A stretch of 64,000 nt of DNA from Emiliania huxleyi CCMP1516 (lineage: Eukaryota > Haptophyta > Isochrysidales > Noelaerhabdaceae). The DNA lies in the NCBI RefSeq assembly GCF_000372725.1, contig NW_005201092.1, positions 596,698 to 660,697 of the forward strand. Reading direction: 5' to 3'. Shown here in pieces: positions 12,533 through 22,454 of this stretch. Numbering within the stretch: the stretch's first letter is position 1; every line of letters begins with the position of its first letter. The position numbers were made by a program, and so were the translations under genes. The notes below the pieces were generated by a model, which saw only the letters and a program-made list of their open reading frames with translations, was not told where the DNA came from and searched no databases.

Positions 12533-14607
12533 TGTTCACAGCTGCGGCCGTGAAAACGCTCTGCACAGCAGCTCGGCCCCGCCCCTCGCCCGCCCCACCG
12601 CTGCGCTGCGGCGGCCTTTGAGCCTCCCGCGCCGCCGCCGCTGGGCGAGGGAAGCGAGCCCGGAGGCCCCGGTCGCTTGGAGGGCGCCTAATGAGTTGAT
12701 TCTCAGCCGTGGGCTACTGCGCCAGATGCAAGTCAGCCTCGGCGGCTTGGGAGGGCGCCGGCAGCTCGCCGTCCTCTCTCGGCCGCTTGCCCGCCGGCTG
12801 AGCCCGCAGCTGCACTCCGGCGGGAGCGCTTGGCCCGGACCCGACGCGCGTCAGTAGGAAGGTTGAGCTTCTGCCGCGGAGCAGCGCCTGTTTCAAGCGC
12901 GCACCACTCGCGAGCCGGTGGGGTGCCTCTGTCTCTGCGCCCCTGCCTCGCAGCGGCGCCTGAAGCCCGCCCGAGCGCTGGAGGACCGCCCGCCACCGGG
13001 ACGAGCGGGCCGGGCCGACCTCGTCGAGCAGGGCCGCCTCGAGGCGGCGCAGCTCCACAACCTGAGAGTCAAGTCTCGACTCTTCAACGGGTGCACGGTC
13101 CAGCAGGAGCCGCCTCGACCCGGCTCCGCCACCGCCGGCTCTGACATCGCGAGCCCCTTTTCCCGGAGGATGGCGCTCAACTCCTTGACCACCTCCTGTT
13201 CAACAGCAAGCACAGAACAGCTCACCGCGGCCGGCAAGCCGAGAGGGCGCCGCCCCTGCTCGGGCATCGCCTCCTCGGCCCTCTCTTCCTCGCCCCTCCC
13301 GCCGCCGCCCCCCGCAGAAGAAAGGCCGCCGCCCCCGTCTCCGCCTCCTCCGCCGCCGTTGCCGCCGCCCACGACGCTGCTGCCTCTGTCCCTGCTGCTG
13401 CTGCTGCCGCCGCCACCGCCGCCTCCGCCGACGCCGCCTCCGCCGCCGCCGCCGCCTCCGCCGCCTCCGCCGCCACCGCCGCCGCCGCCTCCACTGCCAC
13501 CACCACCTCCGCCGCCGCCGCCGCCGCCGCTGGCCGGCAGGCCCGACGCCTTGCACCGCATCCCCTCGGGTTAGGGTCAGGGTCAGGGTCAGGGTCAGTG
13601 GGGTGGTTGTGGTTGTGGTTTGGTTGTGGTTGTGGTCCGTCGACACCTTGCCCCGCATCCCCTTGGGGAGCTTGTCGATGAGAGCGAACTCGACGCGGAG
13701 GCGAGACAGCTCGCCGGCCTACTCGCGGGCCCCTCTCACAGTCCCTCTCCCGCCTCTCTCTCGACGCGGAGGCGAGACCGCTCTCAGAGCCGGCAGCGGA
13801 GGAGACCACTCCGGAGCATACTCCGGCGCACTCACCTGCGTCACGCGGGCGACAGAGGAGTCGTCGACACACAGGGGCAGCGGCTCAGCGGCAGCCGCCT
13901 CTGGCGACGGCGTCGCAGCACTCACCGCCGCGAGTGCCCTCTTCGCCTCTGCGCCGGTCTGGAAGCAGACTGTGCCGCTCCGGCGCGAGCGGCTGACGTC
14001 CACGACCGTCCCAAACGCCTGAAAGCCGCGTCGCGAAACGGAGGGCAGAGGAGTGAGCGCCGGTGGGAGGCGGGATCGCGGGGCGGCGCACCGAGAAGAG
14101 GCGCCGCAGCGCGTCCCTGTCCACCGAGTCAGGCAGCTTGGGGAGGAAGAGGATGGCGTCAGCGACAGGCCGCCGCGCGTCCCTGCCGAGCCTCGCCTCC
14201 CTGCCGCCTCCTCCAGGCTCGTCCCGCCGACCGTGCTGGCCAGCGGCGCCACGCCCCTCGGCATCGGGCCGCGCGCTGGCCGCGACGAGCCTCATCAAGC
14301 CGGCGCTCTCCATCCTGCTGCTACTGCTTGCCGCAGCGCCCTGCGACGGCTGCGTGCGCAATGCAGGCGCCGGGCGTGCCGACGACGGCCCCGCCAGCTG
14401 TGGCGCTGCCGCTGGAGGCACTGGCTGTGGGGCTGCTGCGGGCGCCGCTGGCTGCTGAGCTGCTGCGGGCTGCGACGGCTGCTGGGCTGCTGCGGGCGGC
14501 GGCGGCTGCTGGGCTGCTGCGGGCGGCGGTGGCTGCTGGGCTGCCGCTGGCACCTCATCCTCATCGCTTTCGTCACTACTGTCGATGAGGTTGATCAGCA
14601 CAGGCAT
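12533..14607 (-). CDS. RRM-domain protein (multi-exon; may be the N-terminus of the helicase gene)
   Basis: The start ATG at 14607 gives MPVLINLIDSSDESDEDEVP, an acidic SUMO-interaction-like stretch, then an AAAQQPPPP repeat region. An RRM follows: RNP2-like DAILFLPKLPDSVDRDALRRLF, an intron starting GTGCGCCGCC and ending CTTTCAG near 14025, then AFGTVVDV and the RNP1-like RRSGTVCFQTGAEAKRAL. Downstream pieces (LSRLRVEFALIDKLPKGMRG near 13690; VVELRRLEAALLDEVGPARSSRW near 13050) are coding-like but unrecognised. The intron at 13550-13646 is set by its direct repeats. Gly/CCG-rich runs at 12230-12440 and 13300-13540 may be intronic. RNA binding is the likely role. Whether it stops near 12.5 kb or joins the Sen1-like helicase downstream in the same orientation is not resolved. 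Confidence 0.6.
13544..13666 (-). repeat. direct repeats bounding an intron with telomere-like filler
   Basis: 13544-13569 and 13641-13666 match at about 22 of 26 positions. In gene sense each copy contains GGGGATGCGGxGCAAGG, so the upstream copy gives AAG|GT (5' site at 13646) and the downstream copy AAG|G (3' site at 13550). The filler holds GGGTCA units (13571-13600) and TGTGGT units. Confidence 0.75.
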
Positions 14608-14721
14608 GGCCCAGAGGTATCCTCGGGGTTACGCACCACTCACCAATCGCAAGAGCACAGTGGGCCGAACACACGCGATCATACGGCGTGTAGGAAAGAA
14701 TTCTCTCTCACAGGCGCTTGC

Positions 14722-14836
14722 CCAGGGTGGGCGACGGCTAGCGCTCCACACTCCTCTCCTTAAAATCCCTGTGTGGTGGCGGCGTGCCGTTCTCCCATCC
14801 CTCCCTTGGGTTGTGTGTTTTCTTTCTTTCTTTTTT
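14722..14836 (+). mobile_element. LINE-like 3' end with (CTTT)n tail, copy 1
   Basis: Shares about 110 bp with 53121-53308 and 61159-61411 (reverse strand there): GGTGGGCGACGG, CCTTAAAATCCCTGTGTGG, then TTGTGTGTTTTCTTTCTTTC. The 3' end is fixed by the tail while 5' ends differ between copies, the pattern left by 5'-truncated non-LTR retrotransposons. Confidence 0.65.
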
Positions 14837-14976
14837 AGGCGCTTGCCCGGATCCTGAACCCTCTGCCGCTCCCAGCCGTGCTCGCCGAGCCTCGGCCACC
14901 TCCACCTCCGCCTTCAATCTCAATGTCCCACCCCCCTGCGCGCGGGCCTTCTAGGCCCGCGGGTAGTCTCCCCCCA

Positions 14977-15065
14977 TCCCCAGGGCCTCCAGGGCTCGCA
15001 CCTCAACCTCTCATAGACCAGCGCAAAGCGCCATCGGACGTATTTTCTTGTCAATAACAAGGTCT
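14977..15065. repeat. dispersed repeat, copy 1 of 2
   Basis: About 90 bp shared with 51651-51737: CCCCAGGGCCTCCAGGGCTC, then CACCTCAACCTCTCAT and an AT-rich end finishing in AAGGTCTGTGAA. Same orientation in both. Identity unknown. Confidence 0.6.
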
Positions 15066-15541
15066 GTGAATCCTCGAGTCGGTTGGTCTGCAGGCGCTCA
15101 AAGGCGTCTGCAGCTAGACACCCGGAGTCCTCCGCGGCCGCTTCTACGCCGGCGAAGCACCATCAAGCTGCTGTACGGCCCCGACATCGCCTCCCCTGGC
15201 TTAGCTCTCAGTCAGGATATTGTGCACATGGGTGGCCTCTACAATATACTCACTGACACTCAACCTCCCAGAGCTCGTCCCGGTCCGCCACGGCCATCCT
15301 CGTCCTCCGGCGGGCCCCCGGCCGCGGCGCGGTGCGGCGGCGTCACAAATCCGACCACAGAGCACCGGGCCGCGGTCGGGCGATCTGAGGCCCAAGTAGG
15401 CGAATGCATTGCCCATCCAGGGCTATCACCTGGACCTATCAACAGGCGCCTGCGGCGCCGTGCTCAGGAGTTGGTTTTCACTCGCTCGAAATGTGTACGT
15501 AAAAGGGTGAAGCAAAAAAAGATAACGCATCATCCCTCACA

Positions 15542-16378
15542 TTAGGAGCGTGTAGAACCGCCAATGGCCGGGGGGCAGTATCCGTTGTGCGGACGTCGCC
15601 GCGGCTCGCCTCTGCCGCGGCGGCTGCTGCGCGCACGCGGCGGCGCCGCTCTCTCGCGAGACGGCTGGCGACGCGGCTCGCCGCCGACGTACGCTGCGCT
15701 CGTCCGACGGTCCGCAGCGTGGCGTGCGCGGCGCTGCGCGCCGCTCTGCGAGCGCTTCTGCGCCTGCACTGCCTCTCTCTGCTGCTGCTGGTGGTGGTGA
15801 TGGTGCTGCTGCTGGTGCCGATGCTGCTGCTGGCGCGGCGCGGCTCTGCGACTGGGCTCGACGCGCGCGTCGCGAGCGTCTGACGAGGCGGGCGGCGTCG
15901 GGCAGGTGCGCTTCTCTCTCTGGTGGTGGTGGTGGTGCTGCTGCTGCTGGTGGTGGTGCAGATGCTGCTGCTGGTGCGGCGCGGCTCTCCGACTCGACTC
16001 GAGGCGCGCGTCGCGGCAATCTGACGCGGCGGGCGGTGTCGCGGGCGGCAGCGATCGCGGCTCGACGGTGGAGTCGGTACACCAGGCTGCTGCTTGCTGC
16101 TGCAGCAGCTGCTGCTGCGGCTGCTGCTCCGCTGCCGCTGATTGTGGACACGATTCCCCCGATAACCCTGCCCGCCCGCTCCGCCCCGCCCGCCCGCCGC
16201 TCCCCGCTTGCCTGCCCGCCCGCCCGCCCGCCCGCCCGCCCGCCCGCCCGCCCGCCCGCCCGACCGACCGACCACCCATTCCCATCACCATCTCACATAC
16301 CTTCATATAGGCGCTCGAGACCTCCTCTCGCTGCCTACTCGCTGCCTCGAGGGAGGAGGGGAAGAGGTCAGGCAGCAT
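15542..16378 (-). CDS. low-complexity Gly/Arg- and Gln/His-rich reading frame, doubtful gene
   Basis: A 278-codon frame. After MLPDLFPSSLEAASRQ it reads (GGRA)n, encoded by the CCCG tandem repeat at 16211-16263. Two imperfect repeats of about 44 residues follow: PPAASDCRDARLESSRRAAP, then a QQQHLHHHQQQQHHHHH stretch. Other frames over the same DNA are also open because the base composition is so biased. The in-frame tandem repeat of a whole unit (about 15790-16040) slightly favours coding. No domain is recognised. Confidence 0.2.
   Translation of the reverse strand: MLPDLFPSSLEAASRQREEVSSAYMKVCEMVMGMGGRSVGRAGGRAGGRAGGRAGRQAGSGGRAGRSGRAGLSGESCPQSAAAEQQPQQQLLQQQAAAWCTDSTVEPRSLPPATPPAASDCRDARLESSRRAAPHQQQHLHHHQQQQHHHHHQREKRTCPTPPASSDARDARVEPSRRAAPRQQQHRHQQQHHHHHQQQQREAVQAQKRSQSGAQRRARHAADRRTSAAYVGGEPRRQPSRERAAPPRARSSRRGRGEPRRRPHNGYCPPAIGGSTRS
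16211..16263. repeat. (CCCG)n microsatellite
   Basis: About 13 CCCG units followed by CGAC units. Confidence 0.9.
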
Positions 16379-17010
16379 TCAATTGCGCTTGGCGCGAGGC
16401 CCCTCCCCGAAAGGCAAGTTTTAGCCACATGAAACCCGAGACCCCTCCCCAACACCCCAATCCCCCCACCCCCTTGCTCCCCTCCCCCCCTCGGGAGGGC
16501 CGAACTGAGGCGCCGTGGGGACCCCGCACTTCCCTTCCCCCCTCGGAGGGGGCCGGACGGAGGCGTACCCCGTGGGCCCCGCTCTTTCCCTCGCATAGCG
16601 GCCACTCTTCGGATCGCTGGTCGAGCGACCCGGGGGATGCCCCGCGCGCCTGACCCAGGCACGAAAAACGAATCTGCGAGGCGAGGCCGCTCACGCGGCC
16701 CGATGGGGAGGAACGGGGCGAGCCCCCTCCAACCCACCCGCGCTAGGTCCTGGGTGACGTAGGGGAAACCCGGCGAGCCTCGGGAACTAGCCGGGGCAGT
16801 CGGAGAAGTGGCAACTCCGTGCACTGACGGTCGGCCGCCAGAAAACACGCCTCCGTGGCTCGGGTTACACCAATCCTCGCTACCCAACGCGGCCAAAGGA
16901 TATCCACCTCGAGAACCTCGAGAACCTCAGTAGGTAGGTAGGTAGTAAGGTGAAGAACAGCCAGGCCATTACAAGAAAAAGAAATCGTTGCGCGAGGCCG
17001 CGCCGCACCG
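16379..17010. other. upstream region of the kelch gene
   Basis: No gene recognised. At 16930-16965 lies a (GTAG)n run followed by TAAGGTGAAGAACAGCCAGG, also found just upstream of the Rpn8 gene (21656-21692, opposite strand). In each case it sits within about 160 bp of the start codon. Confidence 0.5.
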
Positions 17011-18180
17011 ATGGCCTCCCACCGCATCGGCGCGCGCGTCGCGGGCCTCTCGCCAGAGCAGCTGTGCGCCATCATCGAGGCGCAGGCGGGCGCGAGCGAC
17101 GCCGCGCTGCGCGTGGCGGAGGAGCACGCCGCACGGCTCGTGGAGCAGCCCGAGTGGGTGCTCTCCGAGGTCCTCCTCTCGCCGGACCTCGCCCCGCACA
17201 TCCTCGCCCAGCTGCCGACCACGGAGCACGCCATCAAGGGGACGTGCCGCGCGTGGCGCCGCGGCTGGAAGGAGACGCTGAAGAAGCGCGAGAGGCCGCG
17301 CCTGCTCGTGATCTGCGGCCAAGACATCGACCACGAGTTCCTCAACTCGCTGGAGCGGTACGACCCGTCTACGAATGAGTGGGAGGAGGAGGCTGTGGCG
17401 CCGATGCCGACGGCACGCACGTATGTCGGCACGGCGGTGCTCGATGGCAAGCTCTACGCGGCGGGCGGCAGGAATGAGGCTGACGGCGCAACTTCCAGCT
17501 CGGTGGAGCGGTACGACCTGGCGACGAAGTCGTGGGAGGCGGTGGCGCCGATGGCGACGCCACGCGAGAATCACGCCGTGACGGTTCTCGACGGGAAGGT
17601 CTATGCTGTTGGCGGTCTAAGCGACGGCGTCGGCCGCCTCAGCTCGGTCGAGCGGTACGATCCGGCGACGAACGCGTGGGAGGCGGTGGCGCCGATGGCG
17701 ACGGCGCGGCAGGCTCACGGCGTGGCGGTGCTCGACGGCAAGCTGTACGCTGTGGGTGGGCGCAGCAATGGCGCCTCCCGCAGCTCCGTGGAGCGGTACG
17801 ACCCGGCGTTGGACGCGTGGGAGGCGGTTGCTCCGATGGCGTCGGCGCGGCTTGAACACGCCGTGGCGGTGCTAGACGGCAAGCTGTACGCTGTTGGCGG
17901 GTACAACGGCGGCGCGCTCAGCTCGGTCGAGCGGTACGATCCCGAGATGAACGCTTGGGAGGCGGCTGCGCCGATGGCGAGTGCGCGGATAGGTCACGGC
18001 GTGGCGGTGCTCGACGGCAAGCTTTATGCTGTGGGCGGGCAGAACTATGAGGAGGAGGACGAGGAAGAGGAGGACGTACGAATCAACAGGGTAGAACGAT
18101 TCGACTCGTCTACGAACGCTTGGGAGGAGGTGGCGCCGATGGCGACGGCACGGATCGTGCCTTGTGTCGCCTTGCTGTAG
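17011..18180 (+). CDS. kelch-repeat protein with F-box-like N-terminus
   Basis: A single uninterrupted frame of 389 codons from ATG 17011. Residues about 50-95 (LSPDLAPHILAQLPTTEHAIKGTCRAWRRGWKE) resemble a divergent F-box. Six kelch units of about 47-55 residues follow, each reading HxVAVLDGKLYAVGG, then SSVERYDPxxNAWEAVAPM. They contain the double Gly and the spaced Tyr/Trp of kelch blades, and the last strand (VPCVALL) would close the propeller. The sixth unit has an acidic insert EEEDEEEED. Units are very alike in DNA as well as protein, which points to recent internal duplication. The likely role is substrate adaptor or scaffold. The gene is intron-free, unlike its neighbours. Confidence 0.9.
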   Translation: MASHRIGARVAGLSPEQLCAIIEAQAGASDAALRVAEEHAARLVEQPEWVLSEVLLSPDLAPHILAQLPTTEHAIKGTCRAWRRGWKETLKKRERPRLLVICGQDIDHEFLNSLERYDPSTNEWEEEAVAPMPTARTYVGTAVLDGKLYAAGGRNEADGATSSSVERYDLATKSWEAVAPMATPRENHAVTVLDGKVYAVGGLSDGVGRLSSVERYDPATNAWEAVAPMATARQAHGVAVLDGKLYAVGGRSNGASRSSVERYDPALDAWEAVAPMASARLEHAVAVLDGKLYAVGGYNGGALSSVERYDPEMNAWEAAAPMASARIGHGVAVLDGKLYAVGGQNYEEEDEEEEDVRINRVERFDSSTNAWEEVAPMATARIVPCVALL

Positions 18181-19088
18181 AGGCCGCGGATGATGATCTC
18201 ACGATTTTCAAAGCGCTTGGACGCAGTGGGACGGATCTCTGGAGACCGTGCATATTCGAGACCGTGCATATTCTGAGCGAGCTAGCATGCGAGAGGTACC
18301 GGGATCGATGCCCGGATTCTCCATTTTTTGCTACATGGAGCCATGGGACTGGAGCAGGCGGACATCGCTTCCAGGGAGGGGGGCGCACTTCTCTGCACAC
18401 CACATGGACATGCACAACAACTTGTACACACATGTGCATGCACATGTGCATGTGCATGTGCATACTCAGACGCCGACGCAAGTGAGTGTAGAGTGGTGGT
18501 GTGGGGCGTGCAGTATGGTGTTCATTAGCTCCGAGTAGAGGGGGCGTCCTGCAGTTAAGGGGAAACCCGGTACGCGGGGCTAACCCTCGGAGACCCGTGT
18601 TTACTTTAAGGCCCTTGCCCTGCGAACGCGCACCCCCGGGGCTAGGGCTCTCTTGCCCGCAACCCGATGCCAATCATCCGGCCCGCTGGGTGCGCTTCTG
18701 AGCTCCCCGGCCCTGGATGTGCGGTTAATGACTGCACTCCAAGTGCTCCAAGATCAACACTCCGCATACCACTTTCGCATACCACTATACCATACCACTT
18801 CAAAGTTAATCAAAATATCACCAAATAATATACCGGTCTCATACCGGTATAACACGATTAACGTGTTCTCGAGCTCACTGCAGGGGCACAACCACAAGCC
18901 ACAACGAGACACGTTTCTTACACGGTAGTGAGTAGTGTGTCAAAAGAATTTTACAACAAAGCTGCAAAAGAATTACGGCGCGACATGGCCCGGCGAGAAA
19001 AGCTTGTTTCTCTCACGTCCGGTACTGTAAAATAAACTGACCAGAGAGCGCTAGCCTCGACGACACCTGCTCCTCCTCCCGGCTCACA
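18181..19088. other. intergenic, partly AT-rich
   Basis: No gene recognised. Features: CATGTG alternating repeat at 18428-18465 (a related stretch lies at 52530-52580) and an AT-rich segment 18740-18860 with ATACCGGT repeats. Confidence 0.4.
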
Positions 19089-21537
19089 TCACTTCGCTCC
19101 TTTCTTTGTATCGTCGGGCTTCTCGTCGGCGGGCTTTTCGTCCTTGTCCTTCTCCTCCTTCTTCTCCTCCTTCTCCTTCTCCTTGTCGGCGGCGGACTCC
19201 TTCTCCTTGTTGGTCAGCTTGTTGTCGATCAGGTGGTGCAGCGCCACCACCGCGCGGATCACCGCCGCGAGGTAGATGGCCAGAGACCTGGGGCGTGTCG
19301 ACGCCGCGGTCGGGCTGAGAATGCAGGGCCGTGCAGCAGGGCCGTGCGGCGCACTCCGAGGTGGCTGCGACGCCGAGCAGGGAATGCCACGGGAGAGAGT
19401 AGCAGTGCGTGTGGCCACCGGTGTTCTGGGGAGACCGGAGGAGGTCGCATGGCCGCATCTACCGGTGCGGTGCGCACATGTCGTTGGTCTTGATGGCGAA
19501 CGCCTGCACGAGCTCCTGCACGTTCAGGTTGGGCAGCAGGTTGAAGACGTCCTGACGAGTCCACCCCCTCACGTGAAGGAGCAGCCCAGGCTCTCAGCAG
19601 CAGGGTGGTGGACGTCCTGCAGCTGGTAGAGGATGCGGTGGGCTAGGGTCAGTGTCAGCTGTGGGTCAGTGTCAGCGCCGGGGTCCGGGCTGTCCTGCAG
19701 CTGGTAGATGATGCGGTGGTTGACGGGCAGCCGGCCAGAGAGCACGTTCTGCAGGTAGCCGTCCACCTCGCTCAGCCGCGCCTGCGAGGCGAGAAGGGGA
19801 CGCCACGACACTCGAAGCCCGCCCGGAGCCTCAGCGCCAGACCAAGGGCCACCGGACTGCAAGCCGCGCTCCGCCGAGCCAGGCAGCAGCGCCGAGGGCC
19901 GAGGGCTGCCTCGCGAGCCTCTGTGCGGTCTTCTCTCGGCCGCCTCTCGGCTACCACTCGGCTGCCTCTCGGCCGCCTCTCGGCCGCCTCTCGGCCGCTT
20001 CTCGGATGCATCTCGGGCTGTCTCTCACCGCGAGGCCCTTGAGCGAGCCAAGCTTCTGAGCGACCTGGCACGCAGTGGCGAGGGTCAGGGTCGGGGTCAG
20101 GGTCAGGGGTAGGGGTCAGGGTCAGGGTCAGGGGTAGAGTCGGGGTGAGGGGTAGAGTCGGGGTGAGGGGTAGAGTCGGGGTGAGGGTCCGGGTCTTGGG
20201 GTGACCTGGTTGGCGAGCGTCGAGATTGTGGTGTCCTTGACGTCGCGCAGCAGGTGCTCCACACCCACCTGCGAGGTGCCGTGCGACACGCGGAGTACGG
20301 CCCCAGCAGTGCGGCCCCGGCAGGCTCAGAGCAGGTCCCGAGCAGGCTCCGAGGCGGTCCTCTGCGCAAGAGCTGCCCTCTGGAGCACCCCCTCCCCCCC
20401 TCCCTTCCCTCCCGCACCCCCCCCCCCCCTCCCCCAACACACCCACCCTCTCCTTATCGCTGCGGGGGCGTGTCCTCGAACGAGGCGCGCGGGCGGGGAG
20501 GCGGCGGCGGCGGCAGGGGCAGGGGGTGGCAGCGGTGGCGGCGTCGGTGGTGCTGCGGCTATGAGGTGGTGGCGGTGAGGTGGTGGTGGTGCGGTGGTGG
20601 GAGGCGCCTCTTCCGACTCGGTGGCCCCGATCTCGCACGGCACGTGCTGGAAGGTCCACTGCTGCTGCTTGCCTACGCGAGGGGGTGCGCCGAGGGCTGG
20701 AGGGGGTGGTTGGCACGGGGTCCTTTGGTCCTCCAGCCGCGGGTCGCGCCCTCGAGGATCTCCTCGACGCCGTGGTAGGCCTCGGTGGGGATGCCGAGCT
20801 CCTTTGGCTTGACGTCGACGATGACGAGGACCGGGTGCTGGCGGGGGAGGGGAGGGAGAAGGAGGGGGAGGGAGCAGTGAGCGGGAGGGAGCGGGGAGCA
20901 GTGGGCGCGGGTAGGGAGTGGGAGGGGCGGGGGAGGAGAGGGCCGTGGTGAGCTGGGGCAGAAGCCGCGGGGGCTCGAGGAGGAGAGGGCCGAGAGTATG
21001 TGGCGCACGGAGGAGGGGAGACGCGTGTGCACGGGGGTAGCCCTGCCGAGGTGCGTGTCTTGGAGGTCTCTCTCTCTCGGAGGGGTCTCGGACCTGGCAG
21101 TACCGCCGGACGAGCTGGTCAATCTTGAGATCGCCGGGCCTGATCTTGGGCCCAGTCGAGTACCAGCCGACGAGCTTCTCGCGCGCGTTGACCTTCTTCA
21201 GCATCGCAAACATCGCCTCGTGGAAGGAGTGGTCAAGGAACCTGCGGGCGGGCGCGCGAGCGGGCCTCAGGGCTGCGGTGGTTTGACGCGGCGGCGAGGT
21301 CGGCGGCGCGCGCCAGATGTTTGGGTCGCGCTCGTCCTCCTCAAAGGGCACCGCATAGCTGTTCGTGACGTCTGTCACCCCCTTGTGCGTCTCGCCGAGC
21401 AGCATGCCGACCACGCGCCGTTTTGTGTTTTTTGCGACGCGGTTGTAGTGGTCAACGGCAGCGAGCAGCACGATCGGGTGCACCACCACGGTGGTGTGCG
21501 GGCTCGGACCGCTGGTGGACTCGGGCATGAGCGCGGG
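19089..21537 (-). CDS. RPN8: 26S proteasome regulatory subunit Rpn8/PSMD7
   Basis: Spliced peptides align end to end with PSMD7: [185 protein letters not shown], and [20 protein letters not shown] followed by a KEKE-rich tail. Rpn8 is an MPN-domain scaffold of the proteasome lid that pairs with the deubiquitinase Rpn11. The JAMM metal ligands are absent (GWYSTGP), as usual for Rpn8. Start ATG at 21537 and stop at 19089 are clear. At least eight introns are implied, filled with short repeats; the one after IIYQLQ is bounded by direct repeats. Confidence 0.93.
19614..19719 (-). repeat. 28-bp direct repeats at an Rpn8 intron
   Basis: 19614-19641 and 19692-19719 differ at one base in 28 and encode HRIIYQLQD-like peptide in both copies. 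The 50 bp between them carries GGTCAGTGTCA units. Homology to PSMD7 shows that the message uses only one copy, then jumps to VFNLLP near 19555. Confidence 0.85.
19922..20016. repeat. intronic 11-bp tandem repeat, CGGCCGCCTCT-type
   Basis: About eight units with an 11-bp period (CGGCCGCCTCT, CGGCTACCACT and similar) in an intron of the Rpn8 gene. Confidence 0.75.
20081..20188. repeat. intronic GGGTCA/GGGGT repeat
   Basis: A degenerate run of GGGTCA and GGGGTAGAGTC units in an Rpn8 intron, resembling the filler at 13571-13600. Confidence 0.75.
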
Positions 21538-21770
21538 GAGGGTGAGAGGCAAGCCAACCAAACGCTGCTCGACAGCGCGCGCAATGCGCCGAGATGGGTG
21601 CGCGGCGGGGATTTCTTTTCGTGTGAATACCATACCGCATTGGTGTCCAGTCCGAGCCTGGCTGTTCTTCACCTTACTACCTACCTACCTACTATCTACC
21701 GACCTCCTACCTTTCGCGGGGGAGAGCGCCAGGGAGGAATATGAAAATGTATTACTCGGCACAAACGGGA

Positions 21771-21812
21771 GAGAGAGATTTTTAGCAATACCAAACAACT
21801 CTAACACTCACA
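21771..21812. repeat. 42-bp dispersed repeat, copy 1
   Basis: Contains TTTTTAGCAATACCAAACAA and CTCTAACACTCAC; the same sequence lies at 51433-51476, each preceded by a GA run. Confidence 0.6.
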
Positions 21813-21854
21813 AACGGGGCACAAACGCCGGGCTACAAACACGGGGAGGCACGT

Positions 21855-22016
21855 AGTGAAGGAAATAGAGGTGTCGCGCTGCTCGACTGCAACGAGCTCA
21901 TCGAAGAGAAGTGGCGCGAGGTGTTCGTCGAGCGCTGCCCCGCGACCGACTCCGTGCCGGCGCACTTCAAGCTGCTCTCCGGCGACACGCCGCCCCCATT
22001 CTCGCAAGACGTGTGA
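21855..22016 (+). pseudogene. possible orphan 3' exon or gene fragment
   Basis: A 53-codon open stretch ends in a stop and reads VALLDCNELIEEKWREVFV, then PATDSVPAHFKLLSGDTPPP and FSQDV. Its amino-acid balance is ordinary, unlike the low-complexity frames around it, so it looks like a true coding piece without its partner exons. Family not recognised. Confidence 0.25.
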
Positions 22017-22228
22017 GCATGAGGGGGGTGGTGGTACCCCCCTACAGTGCCCCTGGCCAGGCCTCTGGCCGAGAGGGGGGTACACCTCGCGGGAGCCAAG
22101 ACTGCTCGACCGACAGGGGGGTGCCTGCCCGAGACCCAGGTAAAACCCGGTATACCCGAGAAAGTCCAGGTTTACCCGAAAAATACCTGGACGCGCGTCC
22201 ACATGCCGCCGCACGCCCTATTCCCACA

Positions 22229-22415
22229 CCGCCGCGGCCGCCCTCCCGGTGGCAGACAATAGCCCAAGTCGAAGAGTGCGCCCCGCGGTATCTGGGTGTC
22301 AGGCGGGACTTAGAGAGGCGCGCCGGTGCACAGATGAGGGCGCGAGCCGCCATCTTGGACTGTGAGTCTGTTTTGTTTTGAGTCTGTGAGGCAGTATTTG
22401 CAACCGGGAGCTCTT
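22229..22415 (+). repeat. third copy of the 180-bp repeat of the hAT element
   Basis: Matches 40955-41336 along its length: CCGCGGCCGCCCTCCCGGTG, CAATAGCCCAAGTCGAAGAG, GAGCCGCCATCTTGGACTGT and TTGCAACCGGGAGCTC. It ends about 40 bp before the start codon of the DUF1279 gene and contains CCGCCATCTTGG, identical to the core recognised by animal YY1. Confidence 0.75.
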
Positions 22416-22454
22416 CGTAATGAGAGGTGCGGCGTCGGTGCGGCGTCGGTGCGC

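Noticed and set aside
13571-13600. Chromosome end, because of TTAGGG-like repeats
   Set aside because: The tract is short, is within an intron between direct repeats, and coding sequence continues on both sides.
15542-16378. CAG/CTG repeat expansion gene
   Set aside because: Several frames are equally open and no domain is present; kept only as a doubtful reading frame.
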